Of a DNA stretch of 64,000 nucleotides, positions 10,456 through 19,197 are shown one piece after another. Made by a program: the position numbers and the translations under genes. How positions within the stretch are numbered: the first letter of the stretch is position 1; every line of letters starts with the position of its first letter. Origin of the DNA: Scandinavium manionii (lineage in GTDB: Bacteria > Pseudomonadota > Gammaproteobacteria > Enterobacterales > Enterobacteriaceae). The notes beneath the pieces were generated by a model that had not been told where the DNA came from, did not search any database, and worked only from the letters and a program-made list of their open reading frames with translations. The stretch lies in contig NZ_JALIGC010000038.1 of assembly GCF_024764775.1 (NCBI RefSeq), positions 508,470 to 572,469 on the forward strand. The letters are read 5' to 3'.

Positions 10456-11871
10456 TCACTCATCATCATATTGTGGCCCGGCGTAGTTATCAAAACGCGA
10501 CCATTGTCCGTTAAACGTCAGGCGAACGGTACCGATCGGGCCGTTACGCTGTTTACCCAGAATGATTTCGGCGATGCCTTTCAGGTCGCTGTTCTCGTGA
10601 TAAACCTCATCACGGTAGATGAACATGATTAAGTCGGCATCCTGCTCGATGGAGCCGGATTCACGCAGGTCGGAGTTGACCGGACGCTTATCGGCACGCT
10701 GCTCCAGGGAACGGTTAAGCTGAGACAGTGCCACCACCGGCACATGAAGCTCTTTTGCTAACGCCTTGAGGGAGCGTGAAATTTCGGCAATTTCCAGGGT
10801 ACGGTTGTCCGACAACGACGGAACGCGCATCAGCTGCAGGTAGTCGATCATGATCAGGCCAATGCCGCCATGTTCGCGAGCGATACGGCGCGCGCGGGAG
10901 CGTACTTCCGTCGGCGTCAGGCCGGAGGAATCATCGATGTAGATATTACGTTTTTCGAGCAGAATGCCCATAGTGCCTGAAATCCGCGCCCAGTCTTCAT
11001 CATCAAGCTGACCGGTACGAATACGAGTCTGGTCGACGCGTGACAGCGACGCCAGGCAACGCATCATAATCTGTTCGGAGGGCATTTCGAGACTGAAGAT
11101 AAGTACCGGCTTATCCTGCAACATCGCCGCGTTTTCGACGAGGTTCATCGCAAATGTCGTTTTACCCATCGACGGACGCGCCGCGACGATAATCAAATCC
11201 GATGGCTGCAAACCGGCGGTCTTTTTATTCAGATCGTCATAACCGGTGTTCACGCCCGTCACGCCATCGTGTGGCTGCTGGAAAAGCTGCTCGATACGCG
11301 CCACGGTGGCGTCGAGCACGTCGGCGATATTTTTCGGGCCTTCGTCTTTATTGGCGCGGCTTTCGGCGATTTTGAATACCCGGCTTTCGGCCAAATCCAG
11401 CAGGTCTTCACTGGTGCGGCCCTGGGGATCAAAACCGGCTTCGGCGATTTCATTCGCCACCGAGATCATGTCACGCACAACCGCACGTTCGCGCACGATA
11501 TCCGCATAAGCGCTGATGTTCGCCGCACTTGGCGTATTTTTCGACAGTTCAGCCAGATAGGCGAACCCGCCGCAGGTATCCAGTTGCCCTTCCCGCTCAA
11601 GCGACTCCGCGAGCGTAATCAGGTCAATCGGGCTGCCTTTTTCCTGCAAACGCGCCATTTCGGTAAAAATATGGCGGTGCGGGCGAGTGTAAAAATCCTC
11701 TGCTACGACGCGTTCGGCGACGTCATCCCAGCGTTGGTTATCCAGCATTAAACCGCCCAACACCGACTGTTCCGCTTCAATCGAGTGCGGGGGTACTTTC
11801 AGCCCGGAGACCATTGGATCGCGGTCACGTGGCTCAGTCTGTTGTTTGTTGAAGGGTTTATTTCCTGCCAT
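10456..11871 (-). CDS. dnaB: Replicative DNA helicase DnaB
   Basis: Hexameric 5'-3' helicase that unwinds DNA at the replication fork and recruits primase. Length 471 aa as in E. coli. The N-terminal DnaG-interacting domain covers about residues 25-170, followed by a linker and the RecA-like ATPase with Walker A ARPSMGKTT and Walker B LIMIDYLQLM. It diverges from qorA and leads into alr. Confidence 0.97.
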   Translation of the reverse strand: MAGNKPFNKQQTEPRDRDPMVSGLKVPPHSIEAEQSVLGGLMLDNQRWDDVAERVVAEDFYTRPHRHIFTEMARLQEKGSPIDLITLAESLEREGQLDTCGGFAYLAELSKNTPSAANISAYADIVRERAVVRDMISVANEIAEAGFDPQGRTSEDLLDLAESRVFKIAESRANKDEGPKNIADVLDATVARIEQLFQQPHDGVTGVNTGYDDLNKKTAGLQPSDLIIVAARPSMGKTTFAMNLVENAAMLQDKPVLIFSLEMPSEQIMMRCLASLSRVDQTRIRTGQLDDEDWARISGTMGILLEKRNIYIDDSSGLTPTEVRSRARRIAREHGGIGLIMIDYLQLMRVPSLSDNRTLEIAEISRSLKALAKELHVPVVALSQLNRSLEQRADKRPVNSDLRESGSIEQDADLIMFIYRDEVYHENSDLKGIAEIILGKQRNGPIGTVRLTFNGQWSRFDNYAGPQYDDE

Positions 11872-11962
11872 AGTGAATGGAGTTACCGGGTTAAAGAGTG
11901 GGTCGTAAGATTATCATATCTGATGTCTGATGCCCCTACTAAACGATATGTACGGAGGATGC

Positions 11963-12946
11963 ATGGCAACGCGAATAGAATTTCATCAGCACGGTGGGCC
12001 TGACGTACTCAACGCCGTGGAATTTACCCCAGTGGATCCAAAAGAGAACGAGATCCAGGTGGAAAATAAGGCCATCGGCATTAACTATATCGATACCTAT
12101 ATCCGCAGCGGGCTGTATCCGCCGCCCTCTTTGCCAAGCGGTCTGGGAACGGAAGGCGCAGGTGTGGTTAGCAAAATCGGCAGCGGCGTGAGGCACATTA
12201 AAGTGGGTGACCGCGTGGTCTACGCACAGTCATCGCTCGGCGCTTACAGCTCGGTCCACAACGTGCCTGCCGATAAAGCCGCCATTCTGCCCGCCGCAAT
12301 TTCCTATGAGCAAGCCGCCGCCTCTTTCCTCAAAGGGCTGACGGTGTTCTACCTGCTGCGTAAAACCTATGAAATAAAGCCGAACGAACCGTTCCTGTTC
12401 CACGCGGCGGCCGGGGGCGTGGGGCTGATCGCCTGCCAGTGGGCGAAAGCCTTGGGGGCTCAGCTAATTGGTACCGTGGGCTCGGCACAAAAGGCGCAGC
12501 GCGCGTTACAGGCTGGCGCCTGGCAGGTGATTAACTATCGGGAAGAAAACCTGGTGGAGCGCGTTAAAGAGATAACGAACGGTAAAAAGCTGCGCGTGGT
12601 GTATGACTCGGTGGGAAAAGACACCTGGGAAGCATCGCTCGATTGCCTGCAGCGACGTGGGCTGATGGTCAGCTTTGGTAATTCCTCCGGCGCAGTCACC
12701 GGCGTAAATCTGGGTATTCTGAATCAGAAAGGCTCGCTGTTCGCCACCCGTCCTTCCCTTCAGGGTTACATCACCACCCGCGAAGAGTTAGAGGAAGCCA
12801 GCAATGAGCTGTTTTCGCTGATCGCCAGTGGCGTGATTAAAGTAGACGTGGCCGATAGCCAGAAATTTGCGTTGCACGATGCGCAAAAAGCGCATGAAAC
12901 GCTGGAAAGCCGGGCAACACAAGGGTCGAGTTTGCTGCTACCGTAA
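11963..12946 (+). CDS. qorA: NADPH:quinone oxidoreductase QorA
   Basis: Zinc-free medium-chain dehydrogenase/reductase of the zeta-crystallin type that reduces quinones with NADPH. From ATG 11963 it is 327 aa, the E. coli length, beginning MATRIEFHQHGGPDVL; GGAGGA lies just upstream, which decides this start over ATG 11930. The nucleotide-binding loop AAAGGVG is seen at about residues 148-154. It is divergent from dnaB. Confidence 0.95.
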   Translation: MATRIEFHQHGGPDVLNAVEFTPVDPKENEIQVENKAIGINYIDTYIRSGLYPPPSLPSGLGTEGAGVVSKIGSGVRHIKVGDRVVYAQSSLGAYSSVHNVPADKAAILPAAISYEQAAASFLKGLTVFYLLRKTYEIKPNEPFLFHAAAGGVGLIACQWAKALGAQLIGTVGSAQKAQRALQAGAWQVINYREENLVERVKEITNGKKLRVVYDSVGKDTWEASLDCLQRRGLMVSFGNSSGAVTGVNLGILNQKGSLFATRPSLQGYITTREELEEASNELFSLIASGVIKVDVADSQKFALHDAQKAHETLESRATQGSSLLLP

Positions 12947-12965
12947 TTCTCATTGCCCTCCTAAA

Positions 12966-13080
12966 TAATTCAGGCTGCAGAAAGGCGGCAAATGAGCGAA
13001 TCCCCGGGAGCTTACATAAGTAAGTGACTGGGGTGAGAGAATGCAGGCAACGCGTCTGCAGCTTGAAGTATGACGGAGGA
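12966..13080. repeat. ERIC (IRU) element
   Basis: The core GAATCCCCGGGAGCTTACAT and AAGTAAGTGACTGGGGTGAG matches the conserved inverted core of enterobacterial repetitive intergenic consensus elements (one to two differences). Flanking CTGCAG copies (12975-12980 and 13056-13061) complete the palindrome. It is placed between qorA and the terminator, so it would be transcribed as a structured 3' UTR. Outer limits are approximate. Confidence 0.92.
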
Positions 13081-13089
13081 GAAATTATT

Positions 13090-13117
13090 AGGGCTTCCCT
13101 TGGGAAGCCCTTTTTTT
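13090..13117 (+). terminator. Terminator downstream of qorA
   Basis: GGGCTTCCC and GGGAAGCCC form a perfect stem (13091-13110) followed by seven T, directly after the ERIC element. Confidence 0.9.
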
Positions 13118-13233
13118 ATCGTTCACTGTATGTAGGGTACAGCGCGATGAATTCGTTATCGCGCTAAGAATGACAGATTTATGACGTACTGCCTACTCTG
13201 CCTTTCTCAGGTTGTGACGCACACCGCAAACCC

Positions 13234-13476
13234 TTAATAGCGCCAGCGATCGTCGCGGCGATACGCCGGGACTTTCGGCGTTTTGACCGCCCGGATAATC
13301 CACACCACGGCGACGGCAAGCAGCAGCCACGGCAACAATTTGATCATCAGGGCAAACAGACCACCGACGAACATCAGCGCGGTCGCGACCACTATCGCTG
13401 CCAGAATACCCAGTACGGAGACTCCGGTAACCAGCAACATCACAAAGAATCCGATGATAAATAACAGTTCCAGCAT
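13234..13476 (-). CDS. pspG: Phage shock protein G
   Basis: Small inner-membrane protein of the envelope-stress Psp response. From ATG 13476 it has 80 residues like E. coli PspG, starting MLELLFIIGFFVML and ending DDRWRY, with two to three hydrophobic segments filling residues 2-62. AGGGG lies before the ATG. A sigma-54 type promoter sits 40-56 bp upstream, consistent with PspF/RpoN control. An in-frame ATG 51 bp upstream lies too close to that promoter to be used. Confidence 0.93.
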   Translation of the reverse strand: MLELLFIIGFFVMLLVTGVSVLGILAAIVVATALMFVGGLFALMIKLLPWLLLAVAVVWIIRAVKTPKVPAYRRDDRWRY

Positions 13477-13515
13477 GGCTTTTCCCCTTAAAAAATAACC
13501 TACTGCCTTTACCAT

Positions 13516-13532
13516 TACAAAAATCATGCCAA
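13516..13532 (-). promoter_or_regulatory. Sigma-54 promoter of pspG
   Basis: On the minus strand TTGGCATGATTTTTGTA fits the sigma-54 consensus TTGGCACN5TTGCW, with GG at -24 and TG in place of GC at -12. Its distance from pspG suits a PspF-activated promoter. Confidence 0.75.
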
Positions 13533-13555
13533 AACATATTTCATTGATTTAAAAC

Positions 13556-13585
13556 GAAAACGCCCCGCAGAACTCTGCGAGGCGT
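13556..13585 (-). terminator. Terminator of dusA
   Basis: CGCCTCGCAG and CTGCGGGGCG pair with one mismatch around a 4-nt loop on the minus strand, followed by TTTTCGTTTT. It lies about 30 bp past the dusA stop and before the pspG promoter. Confidence 0.8.
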
Positions 13586-13615
13586 GGTCAATCAGACTAA
13601 CTTTTAGCGTATTTC

Positions 13616-14614
13616 TTAACGCTTATTCGCCACCAGCTGGAGTGCCTGTTCGAGCACGTCGATATTGGCACCCGCTTTATGTGCGTTTTCACTGAGGTAG
13701 CGACGCCACTGGCGTGCACCCGGAATGCCCTGGAACAGGCCGAGCATGTGACGTGTCACGTGACCAAGATAAGTGCCGTTGCTCAACTCACGTTCGATGT
13801 AAGGATACATGGCACGAACCACATCAACCGGATCCGGATCGACGCCTTCAACGCCAAAAATCGCACGGTCGACCGACGCCAGAATACCCGGATTCTGATA
13901 CGCCTCGCGGCCTACCATGACGCCGTCCATATGCTGCAAATGCGCGTTAGCTTCGGCCAGCGATTTGATGCCGCCGTTAATCGACATCGTCAGGTGCGGA
14001 AAGTCGCGCTTGAGCTGATAAACGCGAGGATAATCCAACGGGGGAATTTCACGGTTTTCTTTCGGGCTGAGGCCGGAAAGCCAGGCTTTACGCGCGTGGA
14101 TGATGAACATCTCGCATTCGCCGTTACCGGACACAGTGTTGATAAAGTCGCAGAGAAATTCGTAGCTGTCCTGGTCGTCAATGCCGATGCGGGTTTTGAC
14201 CGTCACCGGAATCGACACCACGTCACGCATCGCTTTAACGCTGTCGGCAACCAGCTGGGCATTGCCCATCAGGCAGGCGCCAAACATGCCGTTCTGTACG
14301 CGGTCAGACGGACAGCCGACGTTGAGGTTAATTTCGTCGTAGCCGCGTTCTTCTGCAAGCTTCGCGCAATGCGCCAGTGCAGCCGGATCGCTACCGCCCA
14401 GCTGCAGAGCCAGCGGATGTTCATCCTCGCTGTACGCCAGGTAATCGCCTTTGCCGTGAATAATCGCCCCGGTGGTCACCATTTCGGTGTACAGCAGCGT
14501 GTGGCGGGACAACAGGCGCAGGAAGTAACGACAATGCCTGTCCGTCCAGTCGAGCATCGGTGCGATGGAGAAACGGTGCGCAGGATAAGCGGAGGATTGT
14601 GTTTCTGGCAGCAT
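13616..14614 (-). CDS. dusA: tRNA-dihydrouridine(20/20a) synthase DusA
   Basis: FMN enzyme that reduces uridine to dihydrouridine at positions 20/20a of tRNA. 332 aa. A TIM barrel starts with SIAPMLDWTDRHCRYF; the catalytic cysteine is Cys101 in NVGCPSDR; FMN-phosphate contacts SINGGI and MVGREAY are present. The ATG at 14614 lacks a strong ribosome binding site, so the exact N-terminus is less sure than the rest. Confidence 0.95.
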   Translation of the reverse strand: MLPETQSSAYPAHRFSIAPMLDWTDRHCRYFLRLLSRHTLLYTEMVTTGAIIHGKGDYLAYSEDEHPLALQLGGSDPAALAHCAKLAEERGYDEINLNVGCPSDRVQNGMFGACLMGNAQLVADSVKAMRDVVSIPVTVKTRIGIDDQDSYEFLCDFINTVSGNGECEMFIIHARKAWLSGLSPKENREIPPLDYPRVYQLKRDFPHLTMSINGGIKSLAEANAHLQHMDGVMVGREAYQNPGILASVDRAIFGVEGVDPDPVDVVRAMYPYIERELSNGTYLGHVTRHMLGLFQGIPGARQWRRYLSENAHKAGANIDVLEQALQLVANKR

Positions 14615-14664
14615 GGCGAAGTATTGAGCATCCGGTGGAAAATGGGGCGCTACTATAGCACAAA

Positions 14665-14692
14665 GAAAAAGCGGAGGCGCATGGCCTCCGCG
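14665..14692 (-). terminator. Terminator of the TraF-like gene
   Basis: On the minus strand GCGGAGGC-CATGC-GCCTCCGC forms a strong hairpin followed by TTTTTC, starting just after the stop codon at 14697. Confidence 0.85.
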
Positions 14693-14696
14693 ATTG

Positions 14697-16007
14697 TCAG
14701 AATGTCAGGCCCAGCTGCACCCCCGCCCCCCAGGTTTCATCTTCGCCATACAGACCCATCAGGTCGACATGCACCGTGTTCAGTGGGGCGAAGCCCACAC
14801 CGGCGGTGAAGATGTTGCTGTCGTTGCCTTTGACGTCAGCACGGTAACCCGCACGCACCGCCAGCCAGCTCAATGGCGTCACTTCCGCCCCGACGCCAAC
14901 GTATTGCGAATCGTCTTCAGTTTTGAAGCCTTTGGTTTCCGTCAGGTCGCCGTCGGCGGTCAGCGTCAGTAAATCGGTATGCCACGCCACGCCCGCAGTC
15001 ACCAACGGTCGGATTTGATACGTGTCTTTGTAGTTGGTGGTCACGCCGGTCGCGTTGTTCTTGATGCGCACGTCTTTGGTGTCGATATCGCGAGACATCA
15101 GGTTCTGCCCACTCAGGCCAACAGTCCAGTTTTCGCCAAAGTCCGCCGCGAGACCCGCATCGACGTTAAAGCCGGTATCGTCATTACGATACTTACTGTC
15201 CTTCCAGTCATCGCTGTGATAATTGTCGATAGACGTGGTGTAATTGTAGAGCCAGGTTTGTTGCAGTTTCGGTGTCACACCGAGCGACACCGGCACGCCG
15301 CCGATATCGAACTTACGCGCAATAGCGATGCCGTAATCGGACACAATCGCCGCTTTCCCCGACGCAGTGGAGTTCAGATTATTGGTTATCTGATCACTAC
15401 CGTTCAGCACCGCATTGGCTGCCTGGGTGGCGGCAAACGCGTCAGAGTTCTGAATGTTGCGCAGGTAGTCGATATCGCTCTGATCGATGTTCGAACTGGC
15501 CCGAGCATGGGCGTAGGCTTTGGTAACGAACGCAAGCGAGACCGCCGAGGTCGGCACGCTCACCGCGATCCCCGCGCCAGCATTTGCCCGCGCCGTTTTG
15601 CCACGCAGATCGTCCAGTTGCCCGGCCAGATCCCCCGCCGCACTCTGGAACTGATTTAATGTACCGCCCGGATCCATCAGGATCCCTTGCGGCGTCAGGT
15701 TATCGAGTACGCTTTTGTAGTGGTCGATCTCATTGCTGATATCATCTATTTGATCACGAAGATTGTCTTTGTCGGTAATCTGCGCTCCCACAGAGGGAAT
15801 AACGACAGAGACATCATCATCCGGTTGTGACTTCGCCAGCAGCGCGGGGTTAATCAGCACCGCACTCCCATAGTTCGCCGACGCCACGCCGGTTCCCCCC
15901 ATTGCATCATTTCTTGCCTCTGACCACGTATTGGCCGCTCCCGCCTGATTTGCCATAAACAGGGAGACAGCCGCAGACACCACAGAATATTTGATATTTT
16001 TTTTCAC
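14697..16007 (-). CDS. TraF-like putative outer-membrane beta-barrel protein
   Basis: 436 aa with a clear signal peptide (residues 1-24, cut after NQAGA). The C-terminal half has repeated beta-strand patterns and ends in GVQLGLTF, with terminal Phe as in outer-membrane barrels. The pattern fits the family named conjugal transfer protein TraF (TraF_2). That name is historical; nothing in this neighbourhood is conjugative. Residues about 75-130 are rich in heptad-like positions and may be helical. It takes the place of E. coli yjbL/yjbM between dusA and zur. Function unknown. It has its own terminator. Confidence 0.75.
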   Translation of the reverse strand: MKKNIKYSVVSAAVSLFMANQAGAANTWSEARNDAMGGTGVASANYGSAVLINPALLAKSQPDDDVSVVIPSVGAQITDKDNLRDQIDDISNEIDHYKSVLDNLTPQGILMDPGGTLNQFQSAAGDLAGQLDDLRGKTARANAGAGIAVSVPTSAVSLAFVTKAYAHARASSNIDQSDIDYLRNIQNSDAFAATQAANAVLNGSDQITNNLNSTASGKAAIVSDYGIAIARKFDIGGVPVSLGVTPKLQQTWLYNYTTSIDNYHSDDWKDSKYRNDDTGFNVDAGLAADFGENWTVGLSGQNLMSRDIDTKDVRIKNNATGVTTNYKDTYQIRPLVTAGVAWHTDLLTLTADGDLTETKGFKTEDDSQYVGVGAEVTPLSWLAVRAGYRADVKGNDSNIFTAGVGFAPLNTVHVDLMGLYGEDETWGAGVQLGLTF

Positions 16008-16183
16008 GATATGCTCGTTATTTGCAGATGAACGTTAATCCCCTTTCAGTTATCCGCCGAAAAGGGTCGATCTATTGCTGTGAATAACGATGTAAAAAGC
16101 AGTCAATTAGGGTGATTTGAGTTAAGGGGCGCTGTGATAACGTTGGAATATGCGTCGCCCCTCACTATTTATAGAAGAGATTG

Positions 16184-16672
16184 TTATTTCCGTGAAGGTT
16201 TCCCGTCGTGTGGACCAAAAAACTGTGGTGGATGGTCCACCCATCGGTCCTGGCGGGTCGCGGCGTACTCGGGATTTAGCGGATAATATATCCGGTTGTG
16301 TTTTTTATTCACTTCACCGACGACCAGTAACTCCACCTCTTCCTCAGTATTATTGATGAAGGTGTGGCAGACACCAGTGCCTGACGGGAATCCCACGCTG
16401 TCGCCCGGTTCCAGCTGCCAGAGGTAGCCGTTGATCCACGCCTGAGGGCGGCCTTCAATCACGTAGATAAACTCTTCTTCATCGCTTTCGGCGTGGGGAT
16501 AGGAGGTGCGTCTGCCAGGTGAAAGACGCTCATGGTGAATGCCGAGACGCATCAGGCCCAACTTGCGGGCCAACGGCGCGCCAACGGAAAACAGCTCTTT
16601 GCTATCGGGATAACCGGCGTTATCAGGCTCTTCCAGCTCGCGCCAGTGTCGAATACAGTCTGGTCTTTTCAT
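16184..16672 (-). CDS. Cupin-domain protein
   Basis: 162-residue single-domain cupin. Cupin motif 1 is seen in the region RRTSYPHAESDEEEFIYVIE (about residues 54-73) and motif 2 in PSGTGVCHTFIN. His and Glu residues in these motifs could bind a metal, but the substrate cannot be told. Small cupins of this kind act as sugar isomerases, dioxygenases or sensors. It diverges from zur and has no E. coli K-12 counterpart at this place. Confidence 0.8.
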   Translation of the reverse strand: MKRPDCIRHWRELEEPDNAGYPDSKELFSVGAPLARKLGLMRLGIHHERLSPGRRTSYPHAESDEEEFIYVIEGRPQAWINGYLWQLEPGDSVGFPSGTGVCHTFINNTEEEVELLVVGEVNKKHNRIYYPLNPEYAATRQDRWVDHPPQFFGPHDGKPSRK

Positions 16673-16745
16673 GGTGTTCCCTCAGGTAGTGATGCGTCAG
16701 GTATAGCATACCCTGCAGGTTATCGGCGTTTCGGCCATAACATGA

Positions 16746-16765
16746 TAAAGTAGGCGTTTACTTTA
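16746..16765. promoter_or_regulatory. Inverted repeat upstream of zur
   Basis: TAAAGTA and TACTTTA form perfect 7-bp arms with a six-base spacer, ending 19 bp before the zur start codon. It could be an operator for zur or the divergent cupin gene. It does not match the known Zur box closely. Confidence 0.35.
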
Positions 16766-16784
16766 CACCCGATTCGAGGCGCCT

Positions 16785-17306
16785 ATGGACCAGACTACTC
16801 CACAAGACATGCTCGTGCAGGCCGAAAGGCTTTGCGCACAACGTGGCGTTCGTCTGACACCGCAACGCCTCGAAGTGTTACGCCTGATGACGTTGCAACA
16901 GGGCGCCATCAGCGCGTACGACCTGCTGGACCTGCTGAAAGTCAGTGAGCCGCAGGCGAAACCGCCCACCGTTTATCGCGCGCTGGAGTTTTTACTCGAG
17001 CAAGGGTTTGTGCATAAGGTGGAATCGACCAATAGCTACGTGCTGTGCCATCTGTTTGATAAACCGTCGCATACGTCGGCGATGTTTATTTGCGATCGCT
17101 GTGGCGTGGTGAAGGAAGAAGCGGCTGACGGGGTGGAAGACATTATGCATACGCTGGCAGCCCGCATGGGGTTTGCGCTGCGTCATAATGTGATTGAGGC
17201 GCATGGGCTGTGCTCAGGATGTGTCGAAGTGGAAGCTTGCCGCACGCAGGACTGCTGCGGTCATGACCATACGATTCAAATCAAACGAAAACCTGGTCAG
17301 AAGTAA
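16785..17306 (+). CDS. zur: Zinc uptake regulator Zur
   Basis: Fur-family repressor that, with zinc, shuts off zinc uptake genes. 173 aa (E. coli 171). The winged helix covers about residues 1-90 (RLTPQRLEVLRLM, PPTVYRALEFLLEQG). The zinc-binding CDRCG and CSGCVEVEAC clusters and the HNVIEAHGLC histidines are all present. GAGG precedes the start. Its last residues (CCGHDHTIQIKRKPGQK) differ from E. coli in detail only. Confidence 0.96.
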   Translation: MDQTTPQDMLVQAERLCAQRGVRLTPQRLEVLRLMTLQQGAISAYDLLDLLKVSEPQAKPPTVYRALEFLLEQGFVHKVESTNSYVLCHLFDKPSHTSAMFICDRCGVVKEEAADGVEDIMHTLAARMGFALRHNVIEAHGLCSGCVEVEACRTQDCCGHDHTIQIKRKPGQK

Positions 17307-17316
17307 GCCCCAGAAA

Positions 17317-17342
17317 AAGAGTGGGCGGCCTTAAGCCGCCCC
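17317..17342 (-). terminator. Probable terminator of yjbJ
   Basis: GGGCGGC and GCCGCCC arms (17323-17341) with a 5-nt centre are followed on the minus strand by CACTCTTTTTC. The T-run is slightly displaced, so the call is moderate. It lies between the converging zur and yjbJ genes. Confidence 0.6.
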
Positions 17343-17382
17343 GAGGGTTGTACTTCCTGGTACGCACGGCTAGTGCGTTTGA

Positions 17383-17592
17383 TTACCAGCGGTAATCGTT
17401 GCGGGTTTCCCAGTCTTTCACTTCGTTCTCGGCCTGATCTTTCGCATAACCGTAACGTTCCTGGATTTTCCCGACCAGCTGGTCACGCTTACCTTCGATA
17501 ACCGTAAAATCATCATCGGTGAGCTTACCCCATTTCTCTTTCACTTTACCTTTCAGCTGTTTCCAGTTGCCGCCGACTTCGTCTTTATTCAT
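17383..17592 (-). CDS. yjbJ: CsbD-family stress protein YjbJ
   Basis: Abundant 69-residue stress-induced protein of the CsbD family, matching E. coli YjbJ: MNKDEVGGNWKQLKGKVKEK, then the KLTDDD and GKIQERYGYAKDQAE motifs. No membrane or catalytic features. GAGGAAT precedes the ATG. The biochemical function is unknown. E. coli yjbJ is RpoS-associated, but no promoter was identified here. Confidence 0.92.
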   Translation of the reverse strand: MNKDEVGGNWKQLKGKVKEKWGKLTDDDFTVIEGKRDQLVGKIQERYGYAKDQAENEVKDWETRNDYRW

Positions 17593-17739
17593 GATCTATT
17601 CCTCATCAGTTCGGTGGTGCAGAGTGAAAATACATCGTCCGTTACACCGTTTTCTGCTGGACGTGATAAAGAGTATAGGTAAGCATTTCGCCATCCGGGG
17701 ATTATTCAGAATCTTTAACCACCAGGTGAAATTAAGCCG

Positions 17740-19059
17740 TTACGAAAACCACGTTCCTTGCTGCCAGTGACGCCGCCAAATCCACGCCAGAGACAGCCCG
17801 CGCAGCGCCAGGAACACCGCCAGCGCCAACCACAATCCGTGGTTACCTAACACCGGCACCGTCAGCAGCGTGAGAGCAAAACCGGCGGCCGCCACCGCCA
17901 TGCTGTTACGCATTTCCGCCCCGCGCGTTGCGCCGATAAACATCCCGTCGAGCAGATAACACCACACGCCGATCACCGGTAAAACCACCTGCCAGATGAC
18001 GTAGCGATCGGCCAGCTCGCGCAGTTGGGTTATCGACGTCAGCATCGCGACAATGTGTTCCCCCGCCAAGCAATAAATCAGCGCAAAGGCCAGAGCAACA
18101 ATTCCGGACTGACGACAGGCCGCTTTCCAGACGTCCAATAGCTGGCTGTCATCCCGCGCGCCGTAAGCCTGGCCGGAATGTGCTTCCACCGCATAGGCGA
18201 AACCATCCAGGGCGTAGGCGGTGAAGGTGAGCATTGTCATCAGTACCGCGTTCACGGCGACGATATCGCTGCCCAGCCGTGCGCCAAATACTGTGAGTGC
18301 ACCAAAACAGAGTTGCAGGAGTAGCGAGCGCAGCATGATGTCGCGGTTCAACGCCAGCAGGCGGCGGATATTGCCTCGCCAGGCCTCTTTGAGCATATCC
18401 AGCGATATACCGCGCAGGTGCAGCACGCGCCGTACCATCAGCAAGCCAATGAAAAAGGTCGCGTATTCGGAACACGCTGTCGCCAACGCTGCGCCCTGCA
18501 CGTTCATGTGCAGGCCCATCACCAGCCATAAATCGAGCACGATGTTTAAGACGTTGCCGACCACCAGCAAAATCACCGGCGCGCGCGCGTATTGCACGCC
18601 GAGCAGCCAGCCGAGCAGAACCAGGTTTGCCAGGGACGCAGGGGCACTTAACCAACGGATTTCGAGGAAACGCCGCGCCTGTTCCAGTACGGCATCGCTG
18701 CCGCCGACAATGTGCAGCGCCAGGTCAATCAGAGGGGTGCGGAACACAACAATCACCAGGCCCGCCCCCAGCGCCAGCAGCAGAGGCTGTACCAGCGCGC
18801 GAGCCAGACGTACAGGGTCTTGAGCGCCGTAGGCCTGTGCGGTGAGGCCGGTGGTGCTCATGCGCAGGAACAACAACAGCATGAACAGGAAACTGGTCGC
18901 CATGGAACCGATCGCCACGCCGCCGAGATAAACAGGACTATCAAGATGACCGATGACCGCCGTATCCACCAGACCCAACAGCGGCACGGTGATATTTGAG
19001 AAAATCATCGGCAGCGCGAGACGCCACAATGCCTTGTCTGCAGTGGTGAAGAGCGACAT
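17740..19059 (-). CDS. dinF: MATE-family efflux protein DinF
   Basis: 439-residue inner-membrane multidrug/oxidant extrusion protein with about 12 transmembrane helices in two MATE halves, beginning MSLFTTADKALWRLALPMIF. It follows lexA by 138 bp on the same strand. In E. coli lexA and dinF form an SOS operon, and the LexA boxes upstream of lexA should control it here too. Confidence 0.94.
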   Translation of the reverse strand: MSLFTTADKALWRLALPMIFSNITVPLLGLVDTAVIGHLDSPVYLGGVAIGSMATSFLFMLLLFLRMSTTGLTAQAYGAQDPVRLARALVQPLLLALGAGLVIVVFRTPLIDLALHIVGGSDAVLEQARRFLEIRWLSAPASLANLVLLGWLLGVQYARAPVILLVVGNVLNIVLDLWLVMGLHMNVQGAALATACSEYATFFIGLLMVRRVLHLRGISLDMLKEAWRGNIRRLLALNRDIMLRSLLLQLCFGALTVFGARLGSDIVAVNAVLMTMLTFTAYALDGFAYAVEAHSGQAYGARDDSQLLDVWKAACRQSGIVALAFALIYCLAGEHIVAMLTSITQLRELADRYVIWQVVLPVIGVWCYLLDGMFIGATRGAEMRNSMAVAAAGFALTLLTVPVLGNHGLWLALAVFLALRGLSLAWIWRRHWQQGTWFS

Positions 19060-19197
19060 GAGAAAACCTGTGATTGTGAATGGGTAAAACGAAGTGACGC
19101 CAGAATAGCGCCACTCTTCCCGTCAAAACTTACGTGCTGATGTTCTGGCGATGTATGCCTGAACGCAACGTGAATTATTGAGGGTGTCTAAAGCTAA

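Noticed and set aside
13141..13166. AGCGCGAT/ATCGCGCT hairpin between qorA and pspG
   Set aside because: Considered as the pspG terminator, but no T-run follows on the minus strand. It may only be a stem-loop, so it is not listed as a terminator.
14697..16007. Evidence of a conjugative element from the TraF-like name
   Set aside because: No relaxase, type IV secretion, integrase or attachment-site genes lie nearby, and the family name is historical.
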